Below, in pieces: positions 1 to 6,554 of a stretch of DNA of 7,268 nucleotides. This stretch comes from Actinomycetes bacterium. GTDB taxonomy: Bacteria > Actinomycetota > Actinomycetes > Actinomycetales > Cellulomonadaceae. The notes under the pieces were generated by a model that worked only from the letters and a program-made list of their open reading frames with translations, was not told where the DNA came from and ran no database searches. The position numbers and the translations under genes were made by a program. Position 1 is the stretch's first letter; each line of letters starts with the position of its first letter. The stretch is taken from positions 1-7,268 of the forward strand of contig JAEWGQ010000347.1 of assembly GCA_023388235.1 (NCBI GenBank). Direction: 5' to 3'.

Positions 1-1388
1 GTCTGGGCCATGAGCGGGGTGTGCAGCGAGTGGCTGACGTTGGAGATGACGTAGTACCCGACGAACACCGCGAGCACGAACACGGTGAAGTGCCCGAGGA
101 ACGCGGCCGGGGAGAACGTGATCGCCAGCGCGAGCAGCACGGCGCCGAGCGCGAGGCCGACCATCTGCCGCCGGCCCGCGCGGGCGGCGGCCTCGCGGGC
201 GAGCCGCGCCTTCTCGGCGGGGTCGACGACGGCCGCGGGCGCCGGCTCGGCGGCGGGCGCCGCCGAGACCTGCACGGGCGGCGGCGGCCACATCACCTCC
301 CCGGCCCGGGTCACGGTCATGCCGCGCTGCACCACGTCGTCGAGGTCGAGGACGAGCGCGCCGTCCTTGCCGGGGGTGAGCAGCTTGAGCAGGTTGACGA
401 CGTTCGTGCCGAAGAGCTGCGACGTGTGCCGCGCCATCCGGCTGGTGAGGTCGGTGTAGCCGAGGATCGTCACGCCGTTGTCGGTGACGACCTTCCGGCC
501 GGGCACCGTCAGCTCGCAGTTGCCGCCGCCGGACGCGGCGAGGTCCACGATGACGCTGCCGGGGCGCATCGCGGCGACCATCGCGGCGCTGATCGTGCGG
601 GGCGCGGTGCCGCGCACGAGGGCCGTGGTGATGACGATGTCGGCCTTCGCCGTCTCGGCCGCGTACATCTGCGCGGTGAGGCGCTCCTGCTCCTCGGTCA
701 GCGCGCTGGCGTACCCGTCGGCGCTGACCTCCTGCTGCGCGGCCTCCGCCTGGACGAACGCCGCGCCCATGGACTCGATCTGCTCGCCGACCTCGGGCCG
801 CACGTCGTACGCCCGGACCTGCGCGCCCAGGCTGCCCGCGGCGCCGATGGCCGCGAGGCCCGCGACGCCGGCGCCGATGACGAACACGGTGGCGGGCGGG
901 GTCTTGCCGGCGGCCGTCACCTGGCCGGTGAACATGCCGCCGAACTCCTCGGCCGCCTCGATGACGGCGCGGTACCCGGCGACGTTGGACATGGTGCTGA
1001 GCACGTCGAGCGCCTGCGCGCGGGAGATGCGCGGCACGGCGTCGAGCGCCAGCGCGGACACCCCCCGGGCCGCGAGCGCCGCGACCAGCTCGGGGTGCGC
1101 GGCCGGGGCCATCATCGAGACCAGGGTGGCGCCGGGGGTGAGCGCCGCGATCTCGGCCTCGTCCGGGGCGTTCACCGCGGTCACGACGTCGCTGGCCCAC
1201 ACCTCGGCCGCGTCGGCGAGCGCCGCGCCGGCCTCGGCGTAGGCCGCGTCCGGGAAGCTCGCCGCGGCACCCGCGCCACGCTCGACGACCACCTCGTACC
1301 CCAGCTTCGCGAGCTGGGCGACGGTGGCCGGCGTCGCGGCGACCAGGCGCTCGCCGGGCCGGCTCTCCTTCGGGACGCCGATCCTCAT
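1..1388 (-). CDS. pntA: NAD(P)(+) transhydrogenase (proton-translocating), alpha subunit; 3' end outside window
   Basis: Alpha subunit of the membrane transhydrogenase that uses the proton gradient to transfer hydride between NADH and NADP+. The visible 462 codons begin MRIGVPKESRPGERLVAATP, the typical start of domain I. An RQD-type loop (RISRAQALD, residues 120-128; R120, Q125 and D128 have the spacing known from the Rhodospirillum enzyme) is followed by the NAD-binding Rossmann turn GAGVAG (172-177), SVIVDLAASGGGNCE (278-292) and the GYTDL loop near 310. An Ala/Pro-rich linker (about 375-405) leads to two hydrophobic segments (about 408-424 and 432-450) and NVSHSLHTPLM, resembling E. coli PntA. 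The fused soluble-plus-membrane layout is the E. coli type, not split PntAA/PntAB. E. coli PntA has about 510 residues, so roughly 50 are missing at the window edge. The ATG at 1388 is preceded by AGGAGGGG (plus 1392-1399). Domain I works in the cytosol. pntB is expected downstream but not seen. Confidence 0.96.
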   Translation of the reverse strand, partial: MRIGVPKESRPGERLVAATPATVAQLAKLGYEVVVERGAGAAASFPDAAYAEAGAALADAAEVWASDVVTAVNAPDEAEIAALTPGATLVSMMAPAAHPELVAALAARGVSALALDAVPRISRAQALDVLSTMSNVAGYRAVIEAAEEFGGMFTGQVTAAGKTPPATVFVIGAGVAGLAAIGAAGSLGAQVRAYDVRPEVGEQIESMGAAFVQAEAAQQEVSADGYASALTEEQERLTAQMYAAETAKADIVITTALVRGTAPRTISAAMVAAMRPGSVIVDLAASGGGNCELTVPGRKVVTDNGVTILGYTDLTSRMARHTSQLFGTNVVNLLKLLTPGKDGALVLDLDDVVQRGMTVTRAGEVMWPPPPVQVSAAPAAEPAPAAVVDPAEKARLAREAAARAGRRQMVGLALGAVLLALAITFSPAAFLGHFTVFVLAVFVGYYVISNVSHSLHTPLMAQ

Positions 1389-1391
1389 CGA

Positions 1392-1399
1392 CCCCTCCT
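1392..1399 (-). promoter_or_regulatory. Shine-Dalgarno of pntA
   Basis: On the minus strand AGGAGGGG lies just before the ATG at 1388; its AGGAGG core (1394-1399) is 5 nt from the start codon. This near-perfect ribosome binding site fixes the pntA start and suggests independent, efficient translation rather than coupling to mazG 142 nt upstream. Confidence 0.8.
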
Positions 1400-1463
1400 C
1401 ATCGGTTCGTGCGCGCCCGGGGGCGCGGGTGGGGCCGCGGGCGGACCGCAGCCGCGACCATCC

Positions 1464-1476
1464 TGCCCAGCGGGCA
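1464..1476 (-). other. Small perfect hairpin in the mazG-pntA gap
   Basis: A 5-bp perfect stem (TGCCC / GGGCA) closes a 3-nt loop. It is 55-67 nt past the mazG stop and directly follows the larger hairpin at 1481-1505 in the direction of transcription. No T-tract follows on the minus strand. It may be part of a two-hairpin terminator, or a chance structure in GC-rich DNA. Confidence 0.3.
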
Positions 1477-1480
1477 CCCC

Positions 1481-1505
1481 GCCGGGACCGGACCTTTGGC
1501 CCGGC
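1481..1505 (-). terminator. Candidate intrinsic terminator hairpin after mazG (no T-tract)
   Basis: An inverted repeat 26-50 nt downstream of the mazG stop pairs GCCGGG (1481-1486) with CCCGGC (1500-1505). After a one-base bulge it gains two more pairs (1488-1489 with 1498-1499), leaving an 8-nt loop. It sits where the mfd-lipoprotein-mazG unit should end, but no run of T follows on the minus strand. Actinobacteria are thought to use such T-less hairpins at times. The same DNA contains a palindrome that could instead be an operator, listed separately. Confidence 0.35.
1489..1503. promoter_or_regulatory. Possible DosR/DevR-type operator upstream of pntA
   Basis: The plus strand reads CGGACCTTTGGCCCG. 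Against the mycobacterial DosR consensus GGGACTTNNGNCCCT it matches 9 of 12 defined positions. It is also a near-palindrome of the form GGnCCnnnGGnCC. It lies 101-115 nt upstream of the pntA ATG, a plausible distance for an activator site. The match is by eye, the DNA is GC-rich, and it overlaps a possible terminator hairpin, so this is only a candidate. No -35/-10 pair could be identified for pntA. Confidence 0.2.
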
Positions 1506-1530
1506 AAGCACTTTCCCGCTGGCGGCGGTC

Positions 1531-2229
1531 TCAGCTGCCGGACGCGGGGCCCGGCGCGGGGCCCGCCTCGGCCGCCCGCAGCCGGGCCTCCCAGCCGCCG
1601 GCCGCCCGCCGGAGCTCCCCCTCGGCGTCCAGCCCCGACGCGCGCGCCTCCAGCACGAGCGCGAGCAGCCGGTCGCCCAGCCCGTCGCCGGCCGGGGCGG
1701 GGACGTCCAGCCCGGCGCGGGCCGCGCGGGACGCGACCTTCTGCGCGCGGGCCAGCGCCCCGAGGGCCAGCGGCACGCCGTCGAGCACGGAGGACCGCTG
1801 CTTCTCCGCCCGCTTGATCTGCTCCCACTGCCGGTGCACGCCGTCCGCGTCCTCCACCTGCGCGCCCGCGAACACGTGCGGGTGCCGGCGGACGAGCTTC
1901 GCGACCAGGTCGGCGGCCACGTCGTCGACGTCGAACGGGTCGTCCGGGTGCTCCTCGGCGATCCGGGCGTGGAACACCACCTGCAGCAGCAGGTCCCCGA
2001 GCTCCTCGCGGAGGTTCGCCCGGTCGCCGTGCTCGACGGCCTCCGCGACCTCGTAGGCCTCCTCGAGGACGTACGGCACGAGGCTCTCGTGGGTCTGCTC
2101 GGCGTCCCACGGGCACCCGCCGGGCGAGCGCAGCCGGTCCATGACCGCGACCAGCCGCCGCAGCGGGTCCCCGGGCGCGTCCCCGGGGGCGGCGCCCGCC
2201 GGGTCCGCCGGGTCCGCCGGGTCCGTCAC
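1531..2229 (-). CDS. mazG: MazG-family nucleoside triphosphate pyrophosphohydrolase
   Basis: Hydrolyses (d)NTPs to NMP and pyrophosphate in the cytosol, clearing abnormal nucleotides or modulating nucleotide pools (family knowledge). The 232-aa product has the typical N-terminal MazG sequence GGCPWDAEQTHESLVPYVLE (37-56), then the metal-binding EExxE helix (E56, E57, E60) and EELGDLLLQVVFHARIAEE (75-93; E76 and D79 complete ExxD). RRHPHVF (114-120) and WEQIKRAEK (135-143) follow, all intact. The second MazG repeat found in the 263-aa E. coli protein is reduced: SVLDGVPLALGALARAQKVA (147-166) and GLGDRLLALVLEARASGL (183-200) remain, but the acidic helix normally between them is missing. The GTG start at 2229 overlaps the TGA of the upstream lipoprotein gene (GTGA) and lacks a clear Shine-Dalgarno, so translation is probably coupled. 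An internal ATG at 2142 would give 203 aa and keep the catalytic domain. Confidence 0.93.
   Translation of the reverse strand: MTDPADPADPAGAAPGDAPGDPLRRLVAVMDRLRSPGGCPWDAEQTHESLVPYVLEEAYEVAEAVEHGDRANLREELGDLLLQVVFHARIAEEHPDDPFDVDDVAADLVAKLVRRHPHVFAGAQVEDADGVHRQWEQIKRAEKQRSSVLDGVPLALGALARAQKVASRAARAGLDVPAPAGDGLGDRLLALVLEARASGLDAEGELRRAAGGWEARLRAAEAGPAPGPASGS
2201..2227. repeat. Three tandem 9-bp repeats at the mazG N-terminus
   Basis: On the plus strand the unit GGGTCCGCC occurs three times in a row (2201-2209, 2210-2218, 2219-2227), the third with one mismatch (GGGTCCGTC). In MazG it encodes DPA triplets right after the GTG start, in a poorly conserved N-terminal tail. Slippage would add or remove three residues without changing the frame. 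Confidence 0.8.
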
Positions 2230-2768
2230 GAGGCGGCGGGTGCGGCGGCGACGAGCCAGGGGTAGCTGGTCGGGCCGGGCACGTTGCCCTCGCCGGCCGT
2301 CCCGAACCGCGGGTTCACGTCGACGTCCGCCGCGGCGACGTCCTCCGCGACCGCCTGCTGGATCGCGGGGCCGTCGTCGGCCTTCTGCAGCAGGCTCGAC
2401 TCCAGCGCGTACCGGGCGACCGCCACCGACGCCGGGGACAGGTCGTCGGTCAGCTCGACGCCCTGCTGCTCGGCCTGCGTCGTGAGCGCGTCGACCGCCT
2501 GGTCGTCGGACACGCCGATCCCGGCCTCCGAGGCGTGCGCGCTGATGAAGGGCTCGATGACGAGCACCGTGACCACGGCCGACGCGGTGAGGCCCGGGAA
2601 CACCCCGGAGAGCTCGCGCGTGGCGCGGTCGACGTCCGTGGTCCGCACGACCCGGCCGTCCACGACCGCCGCCGCCCCCGGCTGACCGCCGCCGCACGCC
2701 GCCAGGCTGCCCGCGAGCGCCACCGCCCCGAGGACGGCCACCACCCGCCGGTTCGACTTCCGCGTCAC
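2226..2768 (-). CDS. Lipoprotein with SurA N-terminal-like region, no PPIase domain
   Basis: A predicted exported lipoprotein of 180 aa. It starts MTRKSNRRVV, a positively charged n-region, followed by a hydrophobic stretch (AVLGAVALAGSLAA, 11-24) and lipobox L22-A23-A24-C25, so the mature protein would be anchored on the outer face of the membrane at Cys25. After a GGG spacer, AAVVDGRVVRTTDVDRATRE (32-51) resembles the start of SurA/PpiC chaperones (a 'V-dG-xI-t--d' element followed by helices). The rest is helical, Ala/Asp/Gln-rich (about 50-150), with no parvulin PPIase domain. A short Pro-rich tail ends in SYPWLV. It probably acts as a chaperone-like or substrate-binding lipoprotein; this is inferred from fold resemblance and its substrate is unknown. 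The GTG at 2768 is the only reasonable start, since there is no in-frame ATG, and is preceded by GGTGAG. It lies 81 nt after mfd and overlaps mazG by 4 bases, indicating one operon. Confidence 0.88.
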   Translation of the reverse strand: MTRKSNRRVVAVLGAVALAGSLAACGGGQPGAAAVVDGRVVRTTDVDRATRELSGVFPGLTASAVVTVLVIEPFISAHASEAGIGVSDDQAVDALTTQAEQQGVELTDDLSPASVAVARYALESSLLQKADDGPAIQQAVAEDVAAADVDVNPRFGTAGEGNVPGPTSYPWLVAAAPAAS

Positions 2769-2774
2769 CGCACG

Positions 2775-2780
2775 CTCACC
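2775..2780 (-). promoter_or_regulatory. Weak Shine-Dalgarno of the lipoprotein gene
   Basis: GGTGAG on the minus strand lies 6 nt before the GTG at 2768 and matches the 3' half of the AGGAGGTGA consensus. It supports GTG as the start. Its TGA is also the stop codon of the possible 13-codon minicistron at 2776-2817. Confidence 0.5.
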
Positions 2781-2817
2781 ACGCCTTCTCGACCTCGCCG
2801 CTGTCGGACCCGGCCAT
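2776..2817 (-). CDS. Possible 13-codon minicistron between mfd and the lipoprotein gene
   Basis: An ATG at 2817 opens a 13-codon frame (MAGSDSGEVEKAW) ending at a TGA 7 nt before the lipoprotein GTG start. Every codon ends in G or C, as in the real genes here, and its stop lies inside the downstream Shine-Dalgarno, a geometry that would permit translational coupling. Against it: there is no recognisable ribosome binding site, it is very short, and high GC makes such codon use common by chance. I recognise no function. It could be a leader peptide or nothing. Confidence 0.15.
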   Translation of the reverse strand: MAGSDSGEVEKAW

Positions 2818-2827
2818 CGTAGGGCCC

Positions 2828-2853
2828 GTGAGCGGCGTCACCGTGCCGCTCAC
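2828..2853 (-). other. Perfect 9-bp stem-loop over the mfd stop codon
   Basis: GTGAGCGGC (2828-2836) and GCCGCTCAC (2845-2853) are perfect inverted repeats around an 8-nt loop. The mfd TGA (2850-2852) lies inside one arm. No T-tract follows on the minus strand, so it is more likely an attenuating or mRNA-stabilising structure between mfd and the lipoprotein gene than a full terminator. A terminating ribosome on mfd would melt it. Confidence 0.5.
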
Positions 2854-5800
2854 CGCGCCGCGCCGGTGCCGACGGACGCCGCGGCCGCGACGTCGCCGAG
2901 CAGCACGGCGTCGATGAGCTCGCGCGCCCAGGCCAGGACGGCCTCGCCGTGCAGCGGCTTGCCGCCGATCCGCGCGGTCGTCGGGAAGGGCACGAGCACC
3001 GTGCGCAGGGCGGGCTTGAGCACGGACCCGGGGTACAGCCGCTTGAGCCGCAGCTGCGCCGACTCCGGCAGCTCCACCGGCGCGAACCGCACGAACTTGC
3101 CCTGCGCGGTGACGTCGGACAGCGACGCCAGCCGCGCGTGCAGCCGGAACCGGGCGACGGCGAACAGGTTCGCGACGGGCTCCGGGATCGGCCCGTACCG
3201 GTCGACGAGCTCCTCGGAGATCTCCGCGAGCGCCGCCTCGTCCGCCGCGGCCGCGAGCTTGCGGTACGCCTCCAGGCGCAGCCGCTCGTGCGCGATGTAG
3301 TCGTGCGGGATGTGCGCGTCGACGGGCAGCTCGACGGTGACGTCCGGCAGCTCCTCGGGCTGGTCGCCGCGGTAGGACGCGACGGCCTCCCCCACCATCC
3401 GGATGTACAGGTCGAAGCCCACGCCCTCGATGTGCCCGGACTGCTCGCCGCCGAGCATGTTGCCCGCGCCGCGGATCTCCAGGTCCTTCATCGCGACGGC
3501 CATGCCCGCGCCGAGGTCCGTGTTGGCGGCGATGGTCTGCAGGCGGTCGTGCGCGGTCTCCGTCAGCGGCTTCTCCGGCGGGTAGAGGAAGTACGCGTAC
3601 GCCCGCTCCCGCCCGCGGCCGACGCGCCCGCGCAGCTGGTGCAGCTGCGACAGGCCGAGGCGGTCCGCGCGCTCGAGGATGAGCGTGTTCGCGTTCGAGA
3701 TGTCCAGTCCGGTCTCGACGATGGTCGTGCAGACCAGCACGTCGAACCGCTTCTCCCAGAAGTCGACGATCACCTGCTCCAGCTGGTGCTCGTTCATCTT
3801 GCCGTGGGCCACGGCGATCCGGGCCTCCGGCACCAGCTCGTTGAGCCGCGCCGCGGTGCGCTCGATGGACTCCACCTTGTTGTGCACGTAGAACACCTGG
3901 CCCTCGCGCAGCAGCTCGCGGCGGATCGCGGCCGAGATCTGCTTCTCCTCCCAGGCGCCCACGAAGGTCAGGACCGGGTGCCGCTCCTCCGGGGGCGTGG
4001 CGAGGGTGGACATCTCGCGGATGCCCGTGACGGCCATCTCGAGCGTGCGCGGGATGGGGGTCGCGGACATCGCGAGCACGTCGACGTTGGTGCGCAGCGC
4101 CTTGAGCGTCTCCTTGTGCTCGACGCCGAACCGCTGCTCCTCGTCGATGATGACCAGGCCCAGGTCCTTGAACCGGATCTCGCCGGTGATGAGCCGGTGG
4201 GTGCCGATGACGACGTCCACCGAGCCGTCGCGCAGCCCGTCGACGACGGCCTCGGACTCGGCCCTGGTCTGGAACCGGGACAGCGCCTTGACCGTGACCG
4301 GGAAGCCCGCGTACCGCTCCGTGAACGTGTCGAGGTGCTGCTGGACGAGCAGGGTGGTCGGCACGAGGACCGCGACCTGCTTGCCGTCCTGCACGGCCTT
4401 GAACGCCGCCCGCACGGCGATCTCCGTCTTGCCGTAGCCGACGTCGCCGCAGATCAGCCGGTCCATCGGGATCGGCTTCTCCATGTCGCGCTTGACCTCG
4501 TCGATCGTCGCGAGCTGGTCGGGGGTCTCGACGTAGGCGAACGCGTCCTCCAGCTCGCGCTGCCACGGGGTGTCCGGGGAGAACGCGTGCCCGGACGTCG
4601 CCATCCGCGCGCTGTACAGGCGGATGAGCTCGCCCGCGATCTCCTTGACCGCCTTGCGCGCCCGCCCCTTGGTCTTCGCCCAGTCGGAGCCGCCCATCTT
4701 GTTGAGGCTCGGGGCCTCGCCGCCGACGTACTTCGTCACCTGGTCGAGCTGGTCGGTCGGCACGAACAGCCGGTCGCCCGGCTGGCCGCGCTTGGACGAC
4801 GCGTACTCGATGACCATGTACTCGCGGGTCGCCGCGGCGGCGCCGGTGCCGATGGTCCGGGACACGAGCTCGACGAACCGGCCCACGCCGTGCTGCTCGT
4901 GCACGACGAAGTCGCCGGGGCGCAGCTGCAGCGGGTCCACGACGTTGCGCCGCCGGCTCGGCATCCGGCGCATGTCGCGGGTCGACGAGCCGGGGCGGCC
5001 CGTCAGGTCGGTCTCCGAGAACACCGCGATCCGCAGGTCCTCCGCGACGAAGCCCGGTCCCACCTGCGCGGGCGTGACGAGCACGACGCCCGGCTCGATC
5101 TCGTCCGGCAGCGCCGGGACCAGCCGGGCGGGCACGTCGGCGGAGCGCAGCTGCTCGGCCATGCGCTGCGCGGGCCCGTGCCCCTCCGTGGCGAGCAGCA
5201 GCCGCCAGCCGTCCTGCTGCAGCCGCCGGACGTCGGCCACCGCGCGGTCCACCTCGCCGCGGTACCGCTCGACCTCGCGCGCGCCGACCACGAGCGTCTC
5301 GACGCCCTCGCCGCCCCGGAGCCCGTCGGCGCCCGCCGCGGCGTCCGCGCCCTCGACGGCGTCCGCGTCCAGCGTGAACGGCGACAGCGTCCACCACCCG
5401 AGCCCGCGCACGGCCGCGAGCGCCCGGACCTCCGCGAACGACGCGAACGACGCGGCCGACAGGTCCAGCGGCGTGGCGGCGCCCGCGGCGGCGGACGTCC
5501 ACGCCGCCTGCAGGAACTCCTCCGTGGTCGCGACGAGGTCGTGCGCGCGGCGCCGGACGCGCTCCGGGTCGGCGACCACGAGCAGCGCGTCGTCGCCGAC
5601 GAGGTCGAGCACCGGGACCATGCGCTCCACGAGGGCGGGCGCCAGCGACTCCATGCCCTCGACGGCGATGCCCTGCGCGAGCTTGTCGAGCATGTCGACC
5701 GCCCCGGGCAGGCGCTCCACCAGCGCCGCGGCGCGCTCCCGGACGGCGTCGGTCAGCAGGATCTCCCGGCACGGCGGCGCCCACAGGCCGTGCGACGCGA

Positions 5801-6494
5801 CCTCGAGGCTGCGCTGGTCCGCGACGGAGAACCACCGGACCTCCTCGACGTCCTCGCCCCAGAACTCGATCCGCAGCGGGTGGTCCTCGGTCGGCGGGAA
5901 CACGTCGAGGATGCCGCCGCGGACGGCGAACTCGCCGCGGCGCTCGACCATGTCGACGCGGGTGTAGGCGGCGGCGACCAGACGCTCGGCCACGTCGGTG
6001 AGGTCGGCGCGCTCCCCGACGGACAGCGACACCGGCTCCAGCTCGCCGAGCCCGTCGACGACCGGCTGCAGCAGGGCGCGCACCGGCATGACGAGCACGC
6101 GGACCGGCCCGGCGTGGCTCTGCTCGGGGTCGGGGTGCGCGAGGCGGCGGAACACGGCCAGCCGGCGGGCCACGGTGTCCGAGCGCGGCGACAGGCGCTC
6201 GTGCGGCAGCGTCTCCCACGCGGGCAGCACGGCCACGTCGTCGTCGGGCAGGTAGCAGCGCAGGGCCGCGGCGAGCTCGTCGGCGTCCCGGCCGGTGGCG
6301 GTGACGACCACCAGGGGACGGCCGGAGCGCCGGGTGCCGGCGGGCACGGCGGTGCCGGTGAGCGCGGCGAGCAGGGGCGGCCGGACGCCGGCCGGGCCGA
6401 CGACGTCGACCTCGCCCCGGGAGGGCACGAGCTCGACGGCGCGCGCGACCGCGGGGTCGGCGAGCAGGAGGGGCAGCAGACCGGCGACGTTCAT
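2850..6494 (-). CDS. mfd: Transcription-repair coupling factor Mfd (ATP-dependent translocase)
   Basis: Mfd removes RNA polymerase stalled at DNA damage and recruits UvrA, starting transcription-coupled nucleotide excision repair in the cytosol. The 1214-aa product has the full family architecture. The N-terminal UvrB-like module includes LPAWETLPHERLSPRSDTVA (90-109) and RRGEFAVRGGILDVFPPTED (185-204). The RNA-polymerase-interacting region starts at PGDFVVHEQHGVGRF (526-540). The RecG-like motor has Walker A GDVGYGKTE (683-691), DEEQ box IDEEQRFG (783-790), motif III MSATPIPRT (809-817), GLDISNANT (929-937) and motif VI QLRGRVGRGR (953-962). The C-terminal TRCF domain covers about 1045-1150. 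All motor motifs are intact. As is usual for the family, I see no Walker A in the N-terminal module. An Ala/Asp/Gly-rich stretch at about 377-398 is low-complexity and probably a surface loop. The ATG at 6494 is preceded by GGAAGG 5 nt upstream. It heads the unit that continues into the lipoprotein gene and mazG. Confidence 0.98.
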   Translation of the reverse strand: MNVAGLLPLLLADPAVARAVELVPSRGEVDVVGPAGVRPPLLAALTGTAVPAGTRRSGRPLVVVTATGRDADELAAALRCYLPDDDVAVLPAWETLPHERLSPRSDTVARRLAVFRRLAHPDPEQSHAGPVRVLVMPVRALLQPVVDGLGELEPVSLSVGERADLTDVAERLVAAAYTRVDMVERRGEFAVRGGILDVFPPTEDHPLRIEFWGEDVEEVRWFSVADQRSLEVASHGLWAPPCREILLTDAVRERAAALVERLPGAVDMLDKLAQGIAVEGMESLAPALVERMVPVLDLVGDDALLVVADPERVRRRAHDLVATTEEFLQAAWTSAAAGAATPLDLSAASFASFAEVRALAAVRGLGWWTLSPFTLDADAVEGADAAAGADGLRGGEGVETLVVGAREVERYRGEVDRAVADVRRLQQDGWRLLLATEGHGPAQRMAEQLRSADVPARLVPALPDEIEPGVVLVTPAQVGPGFVAEDLRIAVFSETDLTGRPGSSTRDMRRMPSRRRNVVDPLQLRPGDFVVHEQHGVGRFVELVSRTIGTGAAAATREYMVIEYASSKRGQPGDRLFVPTDQLDQVTKYVGGEAPSLNKMGGSDWAKTKGRARKAVKEIAGELIRLYSARMATSGHAFSPDTPWQRELEDAFAYVETPDQLATIDEVKRDMEKPIPMDRLICGDVGYGKTEIAVRAAFKAVQDGKQVAVLVPTTLLVQQHLDTFTERYAGFPVTVKALSRFQTRAESEAVVDGLRDGSVDVVIGTHRLITGEIRFKDLGLVIIDEEQRFGVEHKETLKALRTNVDVLAMSATPIPRTLEMAVTGIREMSTLATPPEERHPVLTFVGAWEEKQISAAIRRELLREGQVFYVHNKVESIERTAARLNELVPEARIAVAHGKMNEHQLEQVIVDFWEKRFDVLVCTTIVETGLDISNANTLILERADRLGLSQLHQLRGRVGRGRERAYAYFLYPPEKPLTETAHDRLQTIAANTDLGAGMAVAMKDLEIRGAGNMLGGEQSGHIEGVGFDLYIRMVGEAVASYRGDQPEELPDVTVELPVDAHIPHDYIAHERLRLEAYRKLAAAADEAALAEISEELVDRYGPIPEPVANLFAVARFRLHARLASLSDVTAQGKFVRFAPVELPESAQLRLKRLYPGSVLKPALRTVLVPFPTTARIGGKPLHGEAVLAWARELIDAVLLGDVAAAASVGTGAAR

Positions 6495-6497
6495 GGG

Positions 6498-6505
6498 TTC
6501 CTTCC
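6498..6505 (-). promoter_or_regulatory. Shine-Dalgarno of mfd
   Basis: The minus strand reads GGAAGGAACCC immediately before ATG. The GGAAGG element (6500-6505) is 5 nt from the start codon, which supports the start at 6494. Confidence 0.6.
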
Positions 6506-6529
6506 GCCACGGGGGCGCACAGCACGAGG

Positions 6530-6554
6530 ACCCCGGATCCGTGGGACCCGGGGT
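6530..6554 (-). other. Stem-loop in the mfd leader
   Basis: ACCCCGG (6530-6536) pairs perfectly with CCGGGGT (6548-6554) around an 11-nt loop. If transcription starts near 6557, this hairpin is almost at the 5' end of the mfd mRNA. It overlaps two alternative pairings (GACCC/GGGTC next to it, and CCACGG 6507-6512 with CCGTGG 6539-6544), so the leader could take different folds. Function unknown. Confidence 0.35.

Noticed and set aside
21..1817. A 598-codon plus-strand frame across pntA and into mazG
   Set aside because: It crosses two real genes and their gap. The product is low-complexity and turns into Arg/Pro/Ala repeats at the end, as expected for an antisense shadow.
2230..2697. Upstream extension of mazG by 156 codons
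   Set aside because: The extension runs inside the lipoprotein gene in another frame and is Arg/Gly-rich. The GTG at 2229, overlapping the lipoprotein stop, fits the MazG family length and N-terminus.
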